A DNA stretch of 64,000 bases from Citrobacter sp. R56 (lineage in GTDB: Bacteria; Pseudomonadota; Gammaproteobacteria; Enterobacterales; Enterobacteriaceae). The translations under genes were made by a program, and so were the position numbers. Below are positions 32,833-43,235 of this stretch, piece after piece. The stretch covers positions 2,914,001-2,978,000 of the forward strand of contig NZ_CP069159.1 in the NCBI RefSeq assembly GCF_016811995.1, read 5' to 3'. A model generated the notes under the pieces. The model did not search any database, had not been told where the DNA came from, and worked only from the letters and a program-made list of their open reading frames with translations. Positions within the stretch are counted from its first letter, which is position 1. Each line of letters begins with the position of its first letter.

Positions 32833-35109
32833 TTAATGCGCGGCTTCTGGTTTGTGCTTTTGCGCACTCTGGAAACCATACGTCAGCTCATTCTTCTCTT
32901 TATCCAGGGCGACAGTCACCTGACCACCATCCACCAGCGAGCCAAACAACAACTCGTTAGCCAGTGGTTTTTTCAGGTTGTCCTGCACCACGCGAGTCAT
33001 TGGACGCGCGCCCATTGCCCGGTCGTAGCCTTTCTCAGCCAGCCAGTCACGCGCTTCCTGGCTAACTTCCAGGGAGACGCCTTTCTGATCCAGTTGAACC
33101 TGCAACTCGACAATAAATTTATCAACAACCTGATGAATCACCTCGGTAGACAAGTGATCGAACCAGATAATATTGTCGAGACGGTTACGGAATTCCGGCG
33201 TAAAGACTTTCTTAATCTCACCCATCGCATCCGTACTGTTGTCCTGATGAATGAGGCCAATGGATTTACGTTCAGTTTCACGCACGCCAGCGTTAGTAGT
33301 CATCACCAGCACCACGTTGCGGAAATCCGCTTTGCGGCCGTTATTATCGGTCAGCGTACCGTTATCCATCACCTGCAACAGCAGGTTAAAGACATCCGGA
33401 TGCGCTTTCTCGATTTCATCCAGCAGCAATACGGCGTGCGGATGTTTAATGACCGCATCCGTCAGCAAACCGCCCTGATCGAAACCGACATATCCCGGAG
33501 GTGCACCGATCAAACGGCTGACGGTGTGACGCTCCATATACTCGGACATATCAAAGCGCAGCAGTTCAATCCCCAGCGCTTTGGAGAGCTGCACCGTGAC
33601 CTCGGTTTTCCCCACGCCAGTAGGCCCGGCGAACAGGAATGAACCGACAGGTTTATGCTCGTGCCCCAGTCCTGCGCGGCTCATCTTGATGGCTTCGGTC
33701 AGCGCCTCAATGGCTTTATCCTGGCCAAAGACCAACATTTTCAGACGGTCGCCGAGACTTCTCAACGTGTCGCGATCGCTCTGCGAGACGCTCTTCTCTG
33801 GGATACGCGCAATACGCGCTACCACGGATTCAATATCCGCCACGTTGACGGTTTTTTTGCGCTTGCTGACCGGCATCAGACGCGCACGCGCCCCTGCTTC
33901 GTCGATCACGTCAATCGCTTTATCCGGCAGATGACGGTCATTGATATATTTCACCGCCAGTTCTACTGCCGCCCGCACCGCTTTCGCGGTATAGCGAACA
34001 TCATGGTGCGCTTCGTACTTCGGTTTCAGACCGTTAATAATCTGTACGGTCTCTTCCACCGACGGCTCAGTAATATCGATTTTCTGGAAGCGACGCGCCA
34101 GAGCACGGTCTTTCTCGAAAATGTTGCTGAATTCCTGATAGGTCGTAGAACCGATCACGCGGATCTTGCCGCTGGAGAGCAACGGTTTGATCAGGTTTGC
34201 CGCATCCACCTGGCCGCCCGATGCCGCCCCCGCACCAATGATGGTGTGGATCTCATCGATGAACAGGATGCTGTTGGTGTCCTGTTCCAGCTGTTTCAGC
34301 AGCGCTTTAAAGCGTTTTTCAAAGTCACCGCGATATTTGGTCCCTGCCAGCAGCGAGCCAATATCCAGTGAGTAGAGGGTGCAATCCGCCATCACTTCCG
34401 GCACATCGCCCTGGACAATACGCCAGGCCAGTCCTTCCGCAATCGCCGTTTTACCGACACCGGATTCACCCACCAGCAGCGGGTTATTCTTACGGCGGCG
34501 GCACAGAACCTGAATGGCACGCTCCAGCTCTTTCTCACGGCCAATCAGCGGATCGATCCCCCCCACGCGCGCAAGCTGGTTAAGGTTAGTCGTAAAATTC
34601 TCCATACGTTCCTCCCCGCCAGCTTGCTCTTCGTTATTCGGTTGGTTGCCTGAATCAGAAGACTGACTCGGCTCATCTTTACGCGTCCCGTGAGAAATAA
34701 AGTTCACCACATCAAGACGGCTGACTTCGTGCTTACGCAGCAGATAGGCCGCTTGTGATTCCTGTTCGCTGAAAATAGCGACCAGTACGTTAGCGCCGGT
34801 AACTTCACTACGACCGGAGGACTGAACGTGGAAGACGGCGCGTTGCAGCACACGCTGAAAACTCAACGTCGGCTGCGTGTCGCGTTCTTCTTCGCTGGCA
34901 GGCAGAACGGGTGTGGTTTGTTCAATGAAGGCTTCGAGTTCCTGACGGAGCGCAACCAGATCCACGGAACACGCTTCCAGCGCTTCGCGGGCTGATGGGT
35001 TACTGAGCAACGCCAGTAACAAGTGCTCGACGGTCATAAACTCATGACGGTGCTCGCGCGCTCTGGCGAAAGCCATGTTTAAACTGAGTTCCAGTTCTTG
35101 ATTGAGCAT
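32833..35109 (-). CDS. clpA: ATP-dependent Clp protease ATPase subunit ClpA
   Basis: A 758-residue AAA+ unfoldase that feeds substrates to ClpP. The N-domain (about 1-140) binds ClpS. Two ATPase modules follow, with Walker A GESGVGKT near 214 and GPTGVGKT near 495, each with its Walker B (FIDEIHT and [12 protein letters not shown]). The start at 35109 ([10 protein letters not shown]) follows GGGAGGTGCCT; a start 5 codons earlier at 35124 would overlap that site. clpS lies 30 nt upstream. The C-terminus AEAAH-like end (KPEAAH) is kept. Confidence 0.97.
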   Translation of the reverse strand: MLNQELELSLNMAFARAREHRHEFMTVEHLLLALLSNPSAREALEACSVDLVALRQELEAFIEQTTPVLPASEEERDTQPTLSFQRVLQRAVFHVQSSGRSEVTGANVLVAIFSEQESQAAYLLRKHEVSRLDVVNFISHGTRKDEPSQSSDSGNQPNNEEQAGGEERMENFTTNLNQLARVGGIDPLIGREKELERAIQVLCRRRKNNPLLVGESGVGKTAIAEGLAWRIVQGDVPEVMADCTLYSLDIGSLLAGTKYRGDFEKRFKALLKQLEQDTNSILFIDEIHTIIGAGAASGGQVDAANLIKPLLSSGKIRVIGSTTYQEFSNIFEKDRALARRFQKIDITEPSVEETVQIINGLKPKYEAHHDVRYTAKAVRAAVELAVKYINDRHLPDKAIDVIDEAGARARLMPVSKRKKTVNVADIESVVARIARIPEKSVSQSDRDTLRSLGDRLKMLVFGQDKAIEALTEAIKMSRAGLGHEHKPVGSFLFAGPTGVGKTEVTVQLSKALGIELLRFDMSEYMERHTVSRLIGAPPGYVGFDQGGLLTDAVIKHPHAVLLLDEIEKAHPDVFNLLLQVMDNGTLTDNNGRKADFRNVVLVMTTNAGVRETERKSIGLIHQDNSTDAMGEIKKVFTPEFRNRLDNIIWFDHLSTEVIHQVVDKFIVELQVQLDQKGVSLEVSQEARDWLAEKGYDRAMGARPMTRVVQDNLKKPLANELLFGSLVDGGQVTVALDKEKNELTYGFQSAQKHKPEAAH
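34603..34617 (-). promoter_or_regulatory. Internal translation start in clpA (Met169)
   Basis: GGAGGAACGT immediately precedes the in-frame ATG at 34605, codon 169 ([10 protein letters not shown]). In E. coli this site makes a shorter 65-kDa ClpA lacking the N-domain. The strong ribosome-binding sequence is conserved here. Confidence 0.75.
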
Positions 35110-35139
35110 AGGCACCTCCCCCAATTTTTATGCCTGCAT

Positions 35140-35460
35140 TCAGGCTTTTTCCAGCGTACACAGCAATGGATGCTCGTTCTCCCTGGCATACCTGTTCACC
35201 ATCGCCACTTTGGTTTCTGCAACCTCGGCGGTAAAGACTCCGCAAATGGCCTTACCCTGGTAGTGAACGGCGAGCATCAATTGAGTTGCACGTTCTACAT
35301 CATAAGAAAAGAATTTTTGTAACACGTCAATAACAAACTCCATCGGAGTGTAATCATCATTGACTAATATCACTTTATACATAGATGGCGGTTTTAGCGC
35401 GTCGCGCACTTGATCTTCCGCAAGCTGGTCAAAGTCCAGCCAGTCTTTCGTCTTACCCAT
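35140..35460 (-). CDS. clpS: ClpA adaptor ClpS
   Basis: A 106-residue adaptor that binds N-degron substrates (Leu, Phe, Tyr, Trp at the N-terminus) and hands them to ClpA. The conserved core [17 protein letters not shown] near residues 27-43 includes the substrate-pocket NDDYTPMEF. Upstream of clpA and divergent from cspD, as in E. coli. Confidence 0.97.
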   Translation of the reverse strand: MGKTKDWLDFDQLAEDQVRDALKPPSMYKVILVNDDYTPMEFVIDVLQKFFSYDVERATQLMLAVHYQGKAICGVFTAEVAETKVAMVNRYARENEHPLLCTLEKA

Positions 35461-35660
35461 TGTCAGTCGTCATCTTCGGTTACGGTTACCGGCAGTTACT
35501 CTGCCGCTGACAAGAGCTTATGCGCACAAGTAATTTACCTCAATTAATAGATAACTATCATCTATCACTGTCATCCGCGACATCTGTCACATTACCCGGC
35601 AATAGCGTTAACTGCTTCAAAATTTTGATTCATTTTTACCCTACCCCCCCCGCCAAATGC

Positions 35661-35688
35661 TTGACGGCTCGCCTGATTTCTCTAAATT
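35661..35688 (+). promoter_or_regulatory. Candidate cspD promoter
   Basis: TTGACG (35661-35666), a 16-bp spacer and TAAATT (35683-35688), in the 323-base gap between divergent clpS and cspD. It implies a leader of nearly 90 nt. The clpS promoter, expected in the other half of the gap, was not resolved. Confidence 0.5.
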
Positions 35689-35783
35689 GTACTCTCGAGA
35701 GTTGGCGAGGTTTTGAACAGCCTCCGCTCTACCACCGGTTCATTCCATCTTACTTATATAAGATTTACGAAGGATGTCGAAGC

Positions 35784-36008
35784 ATGGAAACGGGTACTGT
35801 TAAGTGGTTCAACAATGCCAAAGGGTTTGGTTTCATTTGCCCTGAAGGCGGCGGCGAAGATATTTTCGCCCATTACTCTACCATCCAGATGGATGGCTAC
35901 AGAACGCTAAAAGCCGGACAATCTGTCCAGTTTGATGTTCACCAGGGGCCAAAAGGCAATCACGCCAGTGTCATCGTGCCTATCATTGAAGCAGAAGCTG
36001 TCGCATAG
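35784..36008 (+). CDS. cspD: Cold-shock-like protein CspD
   Basis: A 74-residue cold-shock-domain protein with RNP motifs GFGFI and DIFAHY. In E. coli CspD is induced by starvation and stationary phase, not by cold; it binds single-stranded DNA, inhibits replication and is degraded by Lon. The start at 35784 (METGTVKWFN) follows ACGAAGGATGTCGAAGC; a longer in-frame extension to 35520 is rejected. Only the C-terminal tail differs clearly from E. coli. Confidence 0.96.
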   Translation: METGTVKWFNNAKGFGFICPEGGGEDIFAHYSTIQMDGYRTLKAGQSVQFDVHQGPKGNHASVIVPIIEAEAVA

Positions 36009-36040
36009 CTCTTCTGTCTCATTGTGTACATCCTGCAGTC

Positions 36041-36075
36041 AAAATGCCAGCCCCCAGGGCTGGCATTTTTATTTT
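36041..36075 (+). terminator. Bidirectional terminator between cspD and macB
   Basis: Perfect 12-bp stem AAATGCCAGCCC (36042-36053) / GGGCTGGCATTT (36057-36068), followed by TTATTTTT. It separates convergent cspD and macB. Confidence 0.88.
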
Positions 36076-36092
36076 TGAAGGAATACAACACA

Positions 36093-38039
36093 TTATTCCC
36101 TGGCCAGCGCATCGACAGGATCCAGTCGGGCGGCGTTTCGCGCCGGTAACCAACCGAATAAAATCCCGGTAAATGTTGAACACAAAAAAGCGGTAATCAG
36201 GGCTATCGGCGAGAAACCGATTTCCCAGCCGGGTAAAAACAGTTGCAGCGTAAAGGCGATCAACATCGACAGGCCAATACCTAAGGCTCCGCCCACCAGA
36301 CACACCAACACCGCTTCAATTAAGAACTGCTGTAGCACGTCGCTGGCGCGCGCCCCCACCGCCATCCGGATACCGATCTCCCGCGTACGTTCTGTCACCG
36401 AAACCAGCATAATGTTCATAACGCCTATCCCGCCGACGACCAGCGAGATCACCGCCACCAGGGTCAGAAACAGTTGCAGGGTACGGGTGGTCTTTTCAGC
36501 CGTTTTCAGGACGCCGTCCATGTTCCAGGCGAAGAAATCCTTTTTACCGTGGCGTAACGTCAACAAACGGGTGAGCTGTTGTTCCGCCTGCGCACTGTCA
36601 AAACCTTCTTTCACGCGAACCGTAATCGAATTCAGCCACGATTGCCCCATCACCCGCCCTGACATTGTGCTGTACGGCAACCAGACTCGGAGGATTTTAC
36701 TGCTGCCAAACATCGACTGTTTCTCTTCCGCCACGCCAATCACCGTGGCAGGCATATTGCCGACCAGGATAACTTCGCCCACCACGGTAGTTTTGTTCGG
36801 AAATAGCTGGCGCCGGGTGTTTTTGTCCAGCACCACCACCTGCGCCCGCCCGTTTAACTGTTCACGATTAAAGGTGTTTCCTTCGCTGAAACTCATCCCG
36901 TAAACGTTAAAATAATCTCCGCTGACGCCATTGGCGCTGGCCGCCACATCGATATTTGCGTAACGTAAGCGCAGATTCTGCGAAACCGCGGGCGTCGCGG
37001 AACTGACCCAGGGTTGTTTTTGAATCGCCGTCAAATCGTCGTATTTCAACGCCTGCTGATACTGCGGGTCGTCATCGCCAAAATCTTTGCCGGGATAGAT
37101 ATCGATAGTGTTGGTTCCGATGGAACGGATATCCGCCAGCACCAGTTGCTTTGCCGCATCGCCCACCACCACAATCGACACCACCGATGCGATACCGATG
37201 ATGATCCCCAGCATCGTGAGCAACGTGCGCATTTTATTGGCCGCCATTGCCAGCCACGCCATGGTCAGCGCCTCGCGAAAACCGCTGACAAACTGGTTCC
37301 AGCCGGAGGCGGTCTTAACGGCAGATCCGACCATATTCTCTCCGCTGGCCGTTTTTTTCGGCGGCGGGTTACGCACGATCTCGCCATCGCGGATTTCAAT
37401 CACCCGTTCAGCCTGTGCCGCGACCTGCGGATCGTGGGTGACGATAATGACCGTATGGCCGCGATCTCGCAGTTGATGCAAAATGGCCATCACCTCTTCG
37501 CCAGAACGGCTGTCCAGCGCCCCCGTAGGCTCATCTGCAAGGATAACCTGTCCGCCGTTCATCAGCGCGCGGGCGATACTCACACGCTGCTGTTGACCAC
37601 CAGAAAGCTGCGATGGCTGGTAATCGATGCGATCGCCCAGCCCCAGCCGTTGCAGGAGATCCTGAGCACGCGCCAGTCGCTGTTTACGTTCGGTTCCGGC
37701 ATAAACCGCAGGCACCTCGACGTTTTGCGTCGCCGTCAGATGTGAGAGCAGATGATAACGCTGGAAAATAAAGCCAAAGTGTTCACGCCGCAACTGCGCC
37801 AGCGCGTCTCTGTCGAGGGTAGAAACATCCCGCCCCGCCACCCGATAGGTGCCGCTGGTGGGTTTATCCAGGCACCCCAGAATATTCATCAGCGTGGATT
37901 TACCCGAGCCTGAAGCACCGACAATCGCCACCATTTCACCCGCCTGAATATGCAGCGAGATGCCTTTAAGCACCTCCACCGGCTCCTCTCCCGACGGATA
38001 GCTACGGCGAATATCGTTCAGTTCAAGCAATGCCGTCAT
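36093..38039 (-). CDS. macB: MacB, ABC permease/ATPase of the MacAB-TolC pump
   Basis: A 648-residue protein with an N-terminal ABC ATPase (Walker [10 protein letters not shown] near 42, signature LSGGQQQR, Walker [11 protein letters not shown]), one transmembrane helix, a large periplasmic domain (about 300-520) and three C-terminal helices. It powers efflux of macrolides and enterotoxin-type peptides through TolC. It overlaps the macA stop by 4 nt, so translation is coupled. Confidence 0.97.
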   Translation of the reverse strand: MTALLELNDIRRSYPSGEEPVEVLKGISLHIQAGEMVAIVGASGSGKSTLMNILGCLDKPTSGTYRVAGRDVSTLDRDALAQLRREHFGFIFQRYHLLSHLTATQNVEVPAVYAGTERKQRLARAQDLLQRLGLGDRIDYQPSQLSGGQQQRVSIARALMNGGQVILADEPTGALDSRSGEEVMAILHQLRDRGHTVIIVTHDPQVAAQAERVIEIRDGEIVRNPPPKKTASGENMVGSAVKTASGWNQFVSGFREALTMAWLAMAANKMRTLLTMLGIIIGIASVVSIVVVGDAAKQLVLADIRSIGTNTIDIYPGKDFGDDDPQYQQALKYDDLTAIQKQPWVSSATPAVSQNLRLRYANIDVAASANGVSGDYFNVYGMSFSEGNTFNREQLNGRAQVVVLDKNTRRQLFPNKTTVVGEVILVGNMPATVIGVAEEKQSMFGSSKILRVWLPYSTMSGRVMGQSWLNSITVRVKEGFDSAQAEQQLTRLLTLRHGKKDFFAWNMDGVLKTAEKTTRTLQLFLTLVAVISLVVGGIGVMNIMLVSVTERTREIGIRMAVGARASDVLQQFLIEAVLVCLVGGALGIGLSMLIAFTLQLFLPGWEIGFSPIALITAFLCSTFTGILFGWLPARNAARLDPVDALARE

Positions 38040-39151
38040 TGCGCGGCTCCCGGTTTGCCCTCACCGGTAACGACCTCATCCCCCTCTTCCAGGCCTTTGA
38101 CGATCTCCACATCGGTATCATTACGCGAGCCAATCGACACTTCCCGTTCACGGGTTTCGCCGTTGCGCAGCAGGGTGACTTTGTAGCGATTATTTCCAAT
38201 CGGGTCGCCCAGCGCTGAGAGTGGAATAGTCAGCACATTTTTAATGTCGGTGAGCTGAATATGAACCTGAGCCGTCATGTCGAGACGCAAAACGCCATTC
38301 GGATTGGGCACTTCAAAACGGGCGTAGTAAAAAATGGCATCGTTGACTTTTTCAGGCGTCGGCAGAACGTCTTTCAGCGCCCCTTCGTAACGCGTCTGAG
38401 GGTCGCCAAGCACGGTAAACCAGGCCTTTTGCCCCGGTTTCAAATGAATGACATCCGCTTCCGACACCTGCGCTTTCACCAGCATGGTGCTCATGTCCGC
38501 CAGCGTCAGAATGTTCGGCGCCTGTTGGGCGGCGATAACCGTTTGCCCTTGCAGAGTGGTGATTTGCGTTACTTCCCCCGCCATCGGCGCCACAATACGG
38601 GTGTAGTCCAGGTTGGTTTTCGCAGTATCAAGAGAGGCCTGATTGCGCTTAATTTGCGCGTCAATGGTGCCGATTTGCGCCTGCTTAACGGCCATCTCCG
38701 TGGCGGCAGTGTCCAGATCCTGCTGCGAGACGGCCTGTGTTTTTGCCAGTTGCTGTTGGCGAGAGTACGTCACGCGCGCCAGTTTCCATTCGGCTTGCGC
38801 CTGAAGTCGCTGAGCGTGCAGTTCCATCAGCGTGGCTTCGACTTCTTTAATCTGGTTTTGCGCCTGTTCCGGATCGATAACGCCGAGTAACTGGTCTTTT
38901 TTGACTTTATCGCCAATGGCCACCGACAGCGTCTTCAGCTGCCCGCTGACCTGTGCCCCGACATCCACTTTACGTAACGCATCCAGTTTCCCGGTGGCGA
39001 GTACGCTTTGCTGAAGGTCACCGGGGCGAACAATCAGCGTCTGATAATTAGGCAGCGGCGCATTCAGTGTTCTCCAGGCAGCAATCAGCCCCACGATAAT
39101 GACCCCTATCGCCAGCAGATACCGCTTTTTAAGTTTTCCCTTGATGTTCAT
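38036..39151 (-). CDS. macA: MacA, periplasmic adaptor of the MacAB-TolC pump
   Basis: A 371-residue membrane-fusion protein. An N-terminal membrane anchor (about residues 10-27) is followed by barrel-sandwich/lipoyl and beta-barrel domains around a long alpha-helical hairpin (about 90-180, rich in Gln, Ala and Leu). It links MacB to TolC and stimulates the ATPase. First gene of macAB, divergent from ybjX. Same length as in E. coli. Confidence 0.96.
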   Translation of the reverse strand: MNIKGKLKKRYLLAIGVIIVGLIAAWRTLNAPLPNYQTLIVRPGDLQQSVLATGKLDALRKVDVGAQVSGQLKTLSVAIGDKVKKDQLLGVIDPEQAQNQIKEVEATLMELHAQRLQAQAEWKLARVTYSRQQQLAKTQAVSQQDLDTAATEMAVKQAQIGTIDAQIKRNQASLDTAKTNLDYTRIVAPMAGEVTQITTLQGQTVIAAQQAPNILTLADMSTMLVKAQVSEADVIHLKPGQKAWFTVLGDPQTRYEGALKDVLPTPEKVNDAIFYYARFEVPNPNGVLRLDMTAQVHIQLTDIKNVLTIPLSALGDPIGNNRYKVTLLRNGETREREVSIGSRNDTDVEIVKGLEEGDEVVTGEGKPGAAQ

Positions 39152-39313
39152 ACAAATCCTGAATTCCCCGTCTATTGCGCCAGAGTGATTGAGCCAACAT
39201 CAACCAATAATAAACAAGTATTGAAAGGCAATGAGAGTAACAGAGTTATTGATATTTGGTTAAGTATGCTGATGGTGAAATCCATGCGACACCTTTTTAT
39301 TGGATGGTTGAAT

Positions 39314-40264
39314 ATGTCGCAGCTCACCGAAAATGCTTTCTCTCCTTCTCGCCCCATAACGAGTCTGGGGTTATTTTTCAGTCTGACCCGCGGCCTGTGG
39401 CGCCCGGGCAAATTCTGGCATCAACGCAGTTTCCGGCGGAAATTTATGTTGCGCTCCCTGCTGATGCCCCGCTTGAGTCGTGAATGGATGGCCGAGCTTT
39501 CACAGTGGCCGGATCTTAACGTCTTACTGACGCGACAACCGCGACTCCCGGTTCGCCTTCATCGCCCCTACCTTGCGGCAAATCTTGGCCGCAAACAATT
39601 ACTGGAAGCATTGCGTTATCATTACGCCCTGCTGCATAGGTTTATGACGCCCGAAGAATTAAGAACATATATGAATACATCCGGGCTACGGCTGGCGCAA
39701 CTGGAAGGTAAAAATGGGGAAATCTTCACCCTTGAGTTGACCATGATGATCTCTCTCGATAAAGAGGGTGACAGCACCCTACTGGTGCGTAACGGTGACG
39801 GGGATACGCTGGCGGAAATCACTTTCACGCTGTGTGAATATCAGGGGAAACGAACCCTGTTTATTGGCGGGCTACAGGGCGGCAAGCGCGAGCTCCCCCA
39901 TGAAGCCATTCAAAGCGCGACCAAATCCTGTCATGGATTATTTCCCAAACGCCTGGTCATGGAGGCCGTATGCCAATTCGCAGAACGTTTACAGGTCCAA
40001 CAAATTCTGGCTGTCAGCAACGAAACGCACATTTACCGTAGCCTGCGCTATCGCGATAAAGAGGACAATATTCACGCCGACTACAATGCCTTTTGGGCTT
40101 CCTGCGGAGGAGAGTGCGATGAGAAAGGGTATTACCACCTTCCCTGCACGCTTACGCGCAAGGACATGTCGGAAATTGCCAGCAAGAAGCGCGCTGAATA
40201 CCGTCGTCGCTATCAGATGCTGGACGCTATTCAGGCGCAAATGTCAGATTTGTTCCGCCGTTAA
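39314..40264 (+). CDS. ybjX: YbjX, VirK/DUF535-family protein
   Basis: A protein of about 316 residues in the VirK/YbjX (DUF535) family. Members include Shigella VirK and Salmonella SomA/YbjX, linked to envelope properties and resistance to cationic peptides; biochemical activity is unknown. The start is uncertain: the ATG at 39314 (MSQLTENAFS) has GGATGG upstream, but in-frame ATGs at 39284 and 39266 would add 10 or 16 residues. In-frame sequence further upstream to 39008 overlaps macA and is not coding. Its 3' end overlaps the end of convergent ybjD by 4 bp. Confidence 0.88.
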   Translation: MSQLTENAFSPSRPITSLGLFFSLTRGLWRPGKFWHQRSFRRKFMLRSLLMPRLSREWMAELSQWPDLNVLLTRQPRLPVRLHRPYLAANLGRKQLLEALRYHYALLHRFMTPEELRTYMNTSGLRLAQLEGKNGEIFTLELTMMISLDKEGDSTLLVRNGDGDTLAEITFTLCEYQGKRTLFIGGLQGGKRELPHEAIQSATKSCHGLFPKRLVMEAVCQFAERLQVQQILAVSNETHIYRSLRYRDKEDNIHADYNAFWASCGGECDEKGYYHLPCTLTRKDMSEIASKKRAEYRRRYQMLDAIQAQMSDLFRR

Positions 40265-41919
40265 TCGGCCCGACCACGCGCCAGCCAGAGCACGCGTGAA
40301 AACATCTTTCTGAACAGGGTCGGTACTGCATCAACGCCGCGCCGCCCTGCTTCCATGGTGACTTCAATGGCGAGATCCGGTTTCGATGAGCGATGGATCG
40401 CTTTCGAAATAATCTTGCGCATGTTCATCGGAATATTTTCCGGGATCTGCGCCACCCGGTGAAAGACATCTGAAAATCCCTGCCGGTACATAAAATGTTC
40501 CATATCCAGCGCAGGTAATATGGTGAGATGCTCACGCTCCGCTTCCCGGTCATTCTCAAGCAAACTGCGCACCGTAGCGGCATATTTTTTCCCTGCTTCA
40601 TCGCCGTCGACCAGCACATGCCACTCAATCCCCATACGTCGGGCGAATTTCACCAGTGGCTTTAAACCAGACTGGGCAAACTCAATCACTTTGATCCCTT
40701 CAGCGTCAAAGTGATGCCCGCATTGACGCGCCAGTTCGTTGATAACCCAGGTTTCAGTTTCACCCTCGACCAGCAACCAACAGCGCGCAAATAAAGAAGA
40801 GGCGCGGTTGAAACGAATATGAAACGCAATGCGTCGTCCATCTTCCGCACTCAACCCGCCGGGTCCCAACCGCCACGCCGCCACGCGCGAGGATTCACGC
40901 ACCAGGCGAACAACATGCTCCACCGGCGTGAGCGACAGCAGTTCACCGGAATTGGTGGTGGCCACACGTTGCAACGGCAGCAGATTCAACAGTTGCCAGG
41001 CGACCGACAACATAATGGGATGCAACCGCGTTTCCGGGTCTTCCACCAGCAATAGCGGCCGCGCATCTTTATCCAGCCGCAGGGTGCCTTTTGCCTGTAA
41101 TAACGTTGAAAACAGTCCCAGCAGAATCACCCGATGGGTACGCCCGCCGGGTTTGTCGATCATCCGGTTGATGATGTCCAGATACCGCCAGCTTCGTTGT
41201 TCGTTGTTCGAACGCCGACGCATCAGGCGATAGCGTGATTGCCCGGCGCCTTGTTCAGAGAAGTAATGTTCCAGCAATTGCACCATCGCCGACAGCCCCT
41301 GGCGTATCTGACCATCGGTCAGATTCTGGGGACGCATCGCCAGTTCCCGGGCCAGAAAATCCAGTTGTCTGGCGGTCACTTCCACATCGGGCATATCGGG
41401 CACCGTACCGTTACGGATCCGGCGCATAAAACGCGCATCGCGCAGGCGCAGTACCGGCATCAGGCGAATAAGATGCCGAGCCTGGTCGTTAATATCGTCA
41501 ACGGGTAATGGATGTCCGTCGCCATCAAGGAAACTGCGCAACGTCATGACGCTGTCGTCTTCACCGCATTCGCCTTCCAGACGATAAAAAATGCGGTGAT
41601 AGTCGTCTCGACACGGTGTCCAGCAGTCAGCTAGCGGGCGGTAACGACGCACCCGGTGGCGACCAGGTTGCGATTCGCGAAACGTAAGAATGATATGCAG
41701 ATGGTGTTCCCGCTCCTGAATATCGCCGGGAGGAAACCAGAAATCTTCGCGGACGAAATGATAAAGATCGGATTCCGGCGACAGCAACAGGGTCAGCGCA
41801 TCCAGCAAACTGGATTTACCCCAGGCGTTCTCCCCAATCAGTACGTTGTTTTGCTCCAGCATCAACGACAGTCGATTGATCCCGCGAAAACCCACAATCT
41901 CAACACGTTCGAGAATCAT
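40261..41919 (-). CDS. ybjD: YbjD, OLD-family ATPase/nuclease
   Basis: A 552-residue protein with an N-terminal ABC-type ATPase (Walker A GENAWGKSS near 29) and a C-terminal TOPRIM domain (LLVEGETE with VDGDEAGKK). This is the layout of the OLD family of ATP-dependent endonucleases. Same length as E. coli YbjD, whose role is unknown. It is not associated here with a Gabija-type GajB helicase, so a defence role cannot be inferred from context. It stands alone and converges on ybjX. Confidence 0.92.
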   Translation of the reverse strand: MILERVEIVGFRGINRLSLMLEQNNVLIGENAWGKSSLLDALTLLLSPESDLYHFVREDFWFPPGDIQEREHHLHIILTFRESQPGRHRVRRYRPLADCWTPCRDDYHRIFYRLEGECGEDDSVMTLRSFLDGDGHPLPVDDINDQARHLIRLMPVLRLRDARFMRRIRNGTVPDMPDVEVTARQLDFLARELAMRPQNLTDGQIRQGLSAMVQLLEHYFSEQGAGQSRYRLMRRRSNNEQRSWRYLDIINRMIDKPGGRTHRVILLGLFSTLLQAKGTLRLDKDARPLLLVEDPETRLHPIMLSVAWQLLNLLPLQRVATTNSGELLSLTPVEHVVRLVRESSRVAAWRLGPGGLSAEDGRRIAFHIRFNRASSLFARCWLLVEGETETWVINELARQCGHHFDAEGIKVIEFAQSGLKPLVKFARRMGIEWHVLVDGDEAGKKYAATVRSLLENDREAEREHLTILPALDMEHFMYRQGFSDVFHRVAQIPENIPMNMRKIISKAIHRSSKPDLAIEVTMEAGRRGVDAVPTLFRKMFSRVLWLARGRAD

Positions 41920-42344
41920 GTTTCCTCCAGAAAAGAGTCACTAATCCATTAAGCTATCCGCAGTATAACGGTAAAATCTCACGACTGATGTGATGTCCGC
42001 ACGTTCACAACAGGCAACTGATTGAATTATGTACGAGTCACACAAAATACTTCGCTCTGTCACATTTCAACAATATCAAAACAATATAATAGTTAAGTCA
42101 GTGAATTATATTAAATTTAACGAAACTACCTTCGGGTGAAAATGCACTACACTGTGTCTATGGAAAATTGGCACAAGGAATAGCTGCACATTGCCCTAAA
42201 TCAAATTTCGTAGATTTATTTAACTGGTGATTGGGTGGCGTTAGTTTTTAAAATACCGGTTCATGCATTCTATCGTCACCCTTTTATGGCGATAAATACG
42301 GTTGGCATGAGAAATCATGACCAATTTTTTAAATTGAGGTGGAT
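41920..42344. other. Intergenic region between ybjD and aqpZ
   Basis: A 425-base AT-rich stretch between divergent ybjD and aqpZ. It should hold both promoters. CTACACT at 42147-42153 resembles a sigma-S or sigma-70 -10 element on the plus strand, but no matching -35 was found. No open frame with homology, repeat or strong hairpin was seen. Confidence 0.4.
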
Positions 42345-43082
42345 ATGTTCAGAAAATTAGCGGCCGAATGTTTTGGTACATTCTGGCTTGTTTTTGGTGG
42401 TTGCGGGAGTGCCGTTCTGGCAGCAGCATTTCCTGAATTAGGTATTGGATTTGCTGGTGTTGCGCTGGCGTTTGGTCTGACCGTTTTAACCATGGCATTT
42501 GCTGTCGGTCATATTTCGGGTGGTCATTTTAACCCGGCAGTCACGTTAGGTTTATGGGCTGGCGGTCGTTTCCCGACAAAAGACGTTATTGGTTATATCA
42601 TCGCACAGGTCGTCGGCGGCATTATTGCAGCGGCAGTACTTTATCTTATTGCCAGCGGTAAAGCAGGCTTTGATGCAACCGCCAGTGGTTTTGCATCAAA
42701 CGGTTACGGTGAACATTCACCGGGCGGCTATTCAATGCTTTCCGCGATTGTCATTGAAATTGTCCTGACCGCTGGTTTCTTATTAGTGATTCACGGCGCA
42801 ACCGATAAAAACGCACCGGCAGGCTTTGCGCCTATTGCGATTGGTCTTGCGCTGACCCTGATTCACTTAATCAGTATTCCAGTGACCAATACGTCCGTTA
42901 ACCCGGCACGTAGTACCGCTGTTGCCCTCTTCCAGGGCGGTTGGGCGCTGGAACAGCTGTGGTTGTTCTGGGTGATGCCAATCATCGGCGGCATCCTCGG
43001 TGGTCTTATCTACCGCACGCTGCTGGAAAAACGCGACACGGATACTGATAATGCACGCGCTGCAGTGTCAGATAGCAATTAG
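42345..43082 (+). CDS. aqpZ: Aquaporin Z
   Basis: A 245-residue water channel. Two NPA boxes (HFNPAVT near 61-67 and NTSVNPARS near 182-190) and the selectivity-filter Arg after the second NPA identify a classical aquaporin. Six membrane helices are visible. The ATG at 42345 follows TTGAGGTGGAT; a GTG two codons earlier is less likely. Compared with the 231-residue E. coli protein, the C-terminus is longer by 14 residues ([14 protein letters not shown]). A hairpin terminator follows. Confidence 0.96.
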   Translation: MFRKLAAECFGTFWLVFGGCGSAVLAAAFPELGIGFAGVALAFGLTVLTMAFAVGHISGGHFNPAVTLGLWAGGRFPTKDVIGYIIAQVVGGIIAAAVLYLIASGKAGFDATASGFASNGYGEHSPGGYSMLSAIVIEIVLTAGFLLVIHGATDKNAPAGFAPIAIGLALTLIHLISIPVTNTSVNPARSTAVALFQGGWALEQLWLFWVMPIIGGILGGLIYRTLLEKRDTDTDNARAAVSDSN

Positions 43083-43121
43083 CGTATCTGACCTACAGGT
43101 CCGTAAATTGCAATAAGAATG

Positions 43122-43158
43122 TAAGCCGGGTAAGGCGTAAGCTACCCGGCTTTTATTT
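43122..43158 (+). terminator. Terminator after aqpZ
   Basis: Perfect 10-bp stem AAGCCGGGTA (43123-43132) / TACCCGGCTT (43143-43152), then TTATTTTG. Confidence 0.9.
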
Positions 43159-43235
43159 TGCTCTTTGACTGCACAGCCGGAATTGGGTAGTGTCACTGGC
43201 GCTAAACAGATTCTCATTAAAGGACCCGGCTGTTC

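Noticed and set aside
40261-41919. YbjD as part of a Gabija-like defence system
   Set aside because: It is an OLD-family ATPase/TOPRIM protein, but no UvrD-like helicase is adjacent and the gene is conserved in E. coli K-12 at the same place.
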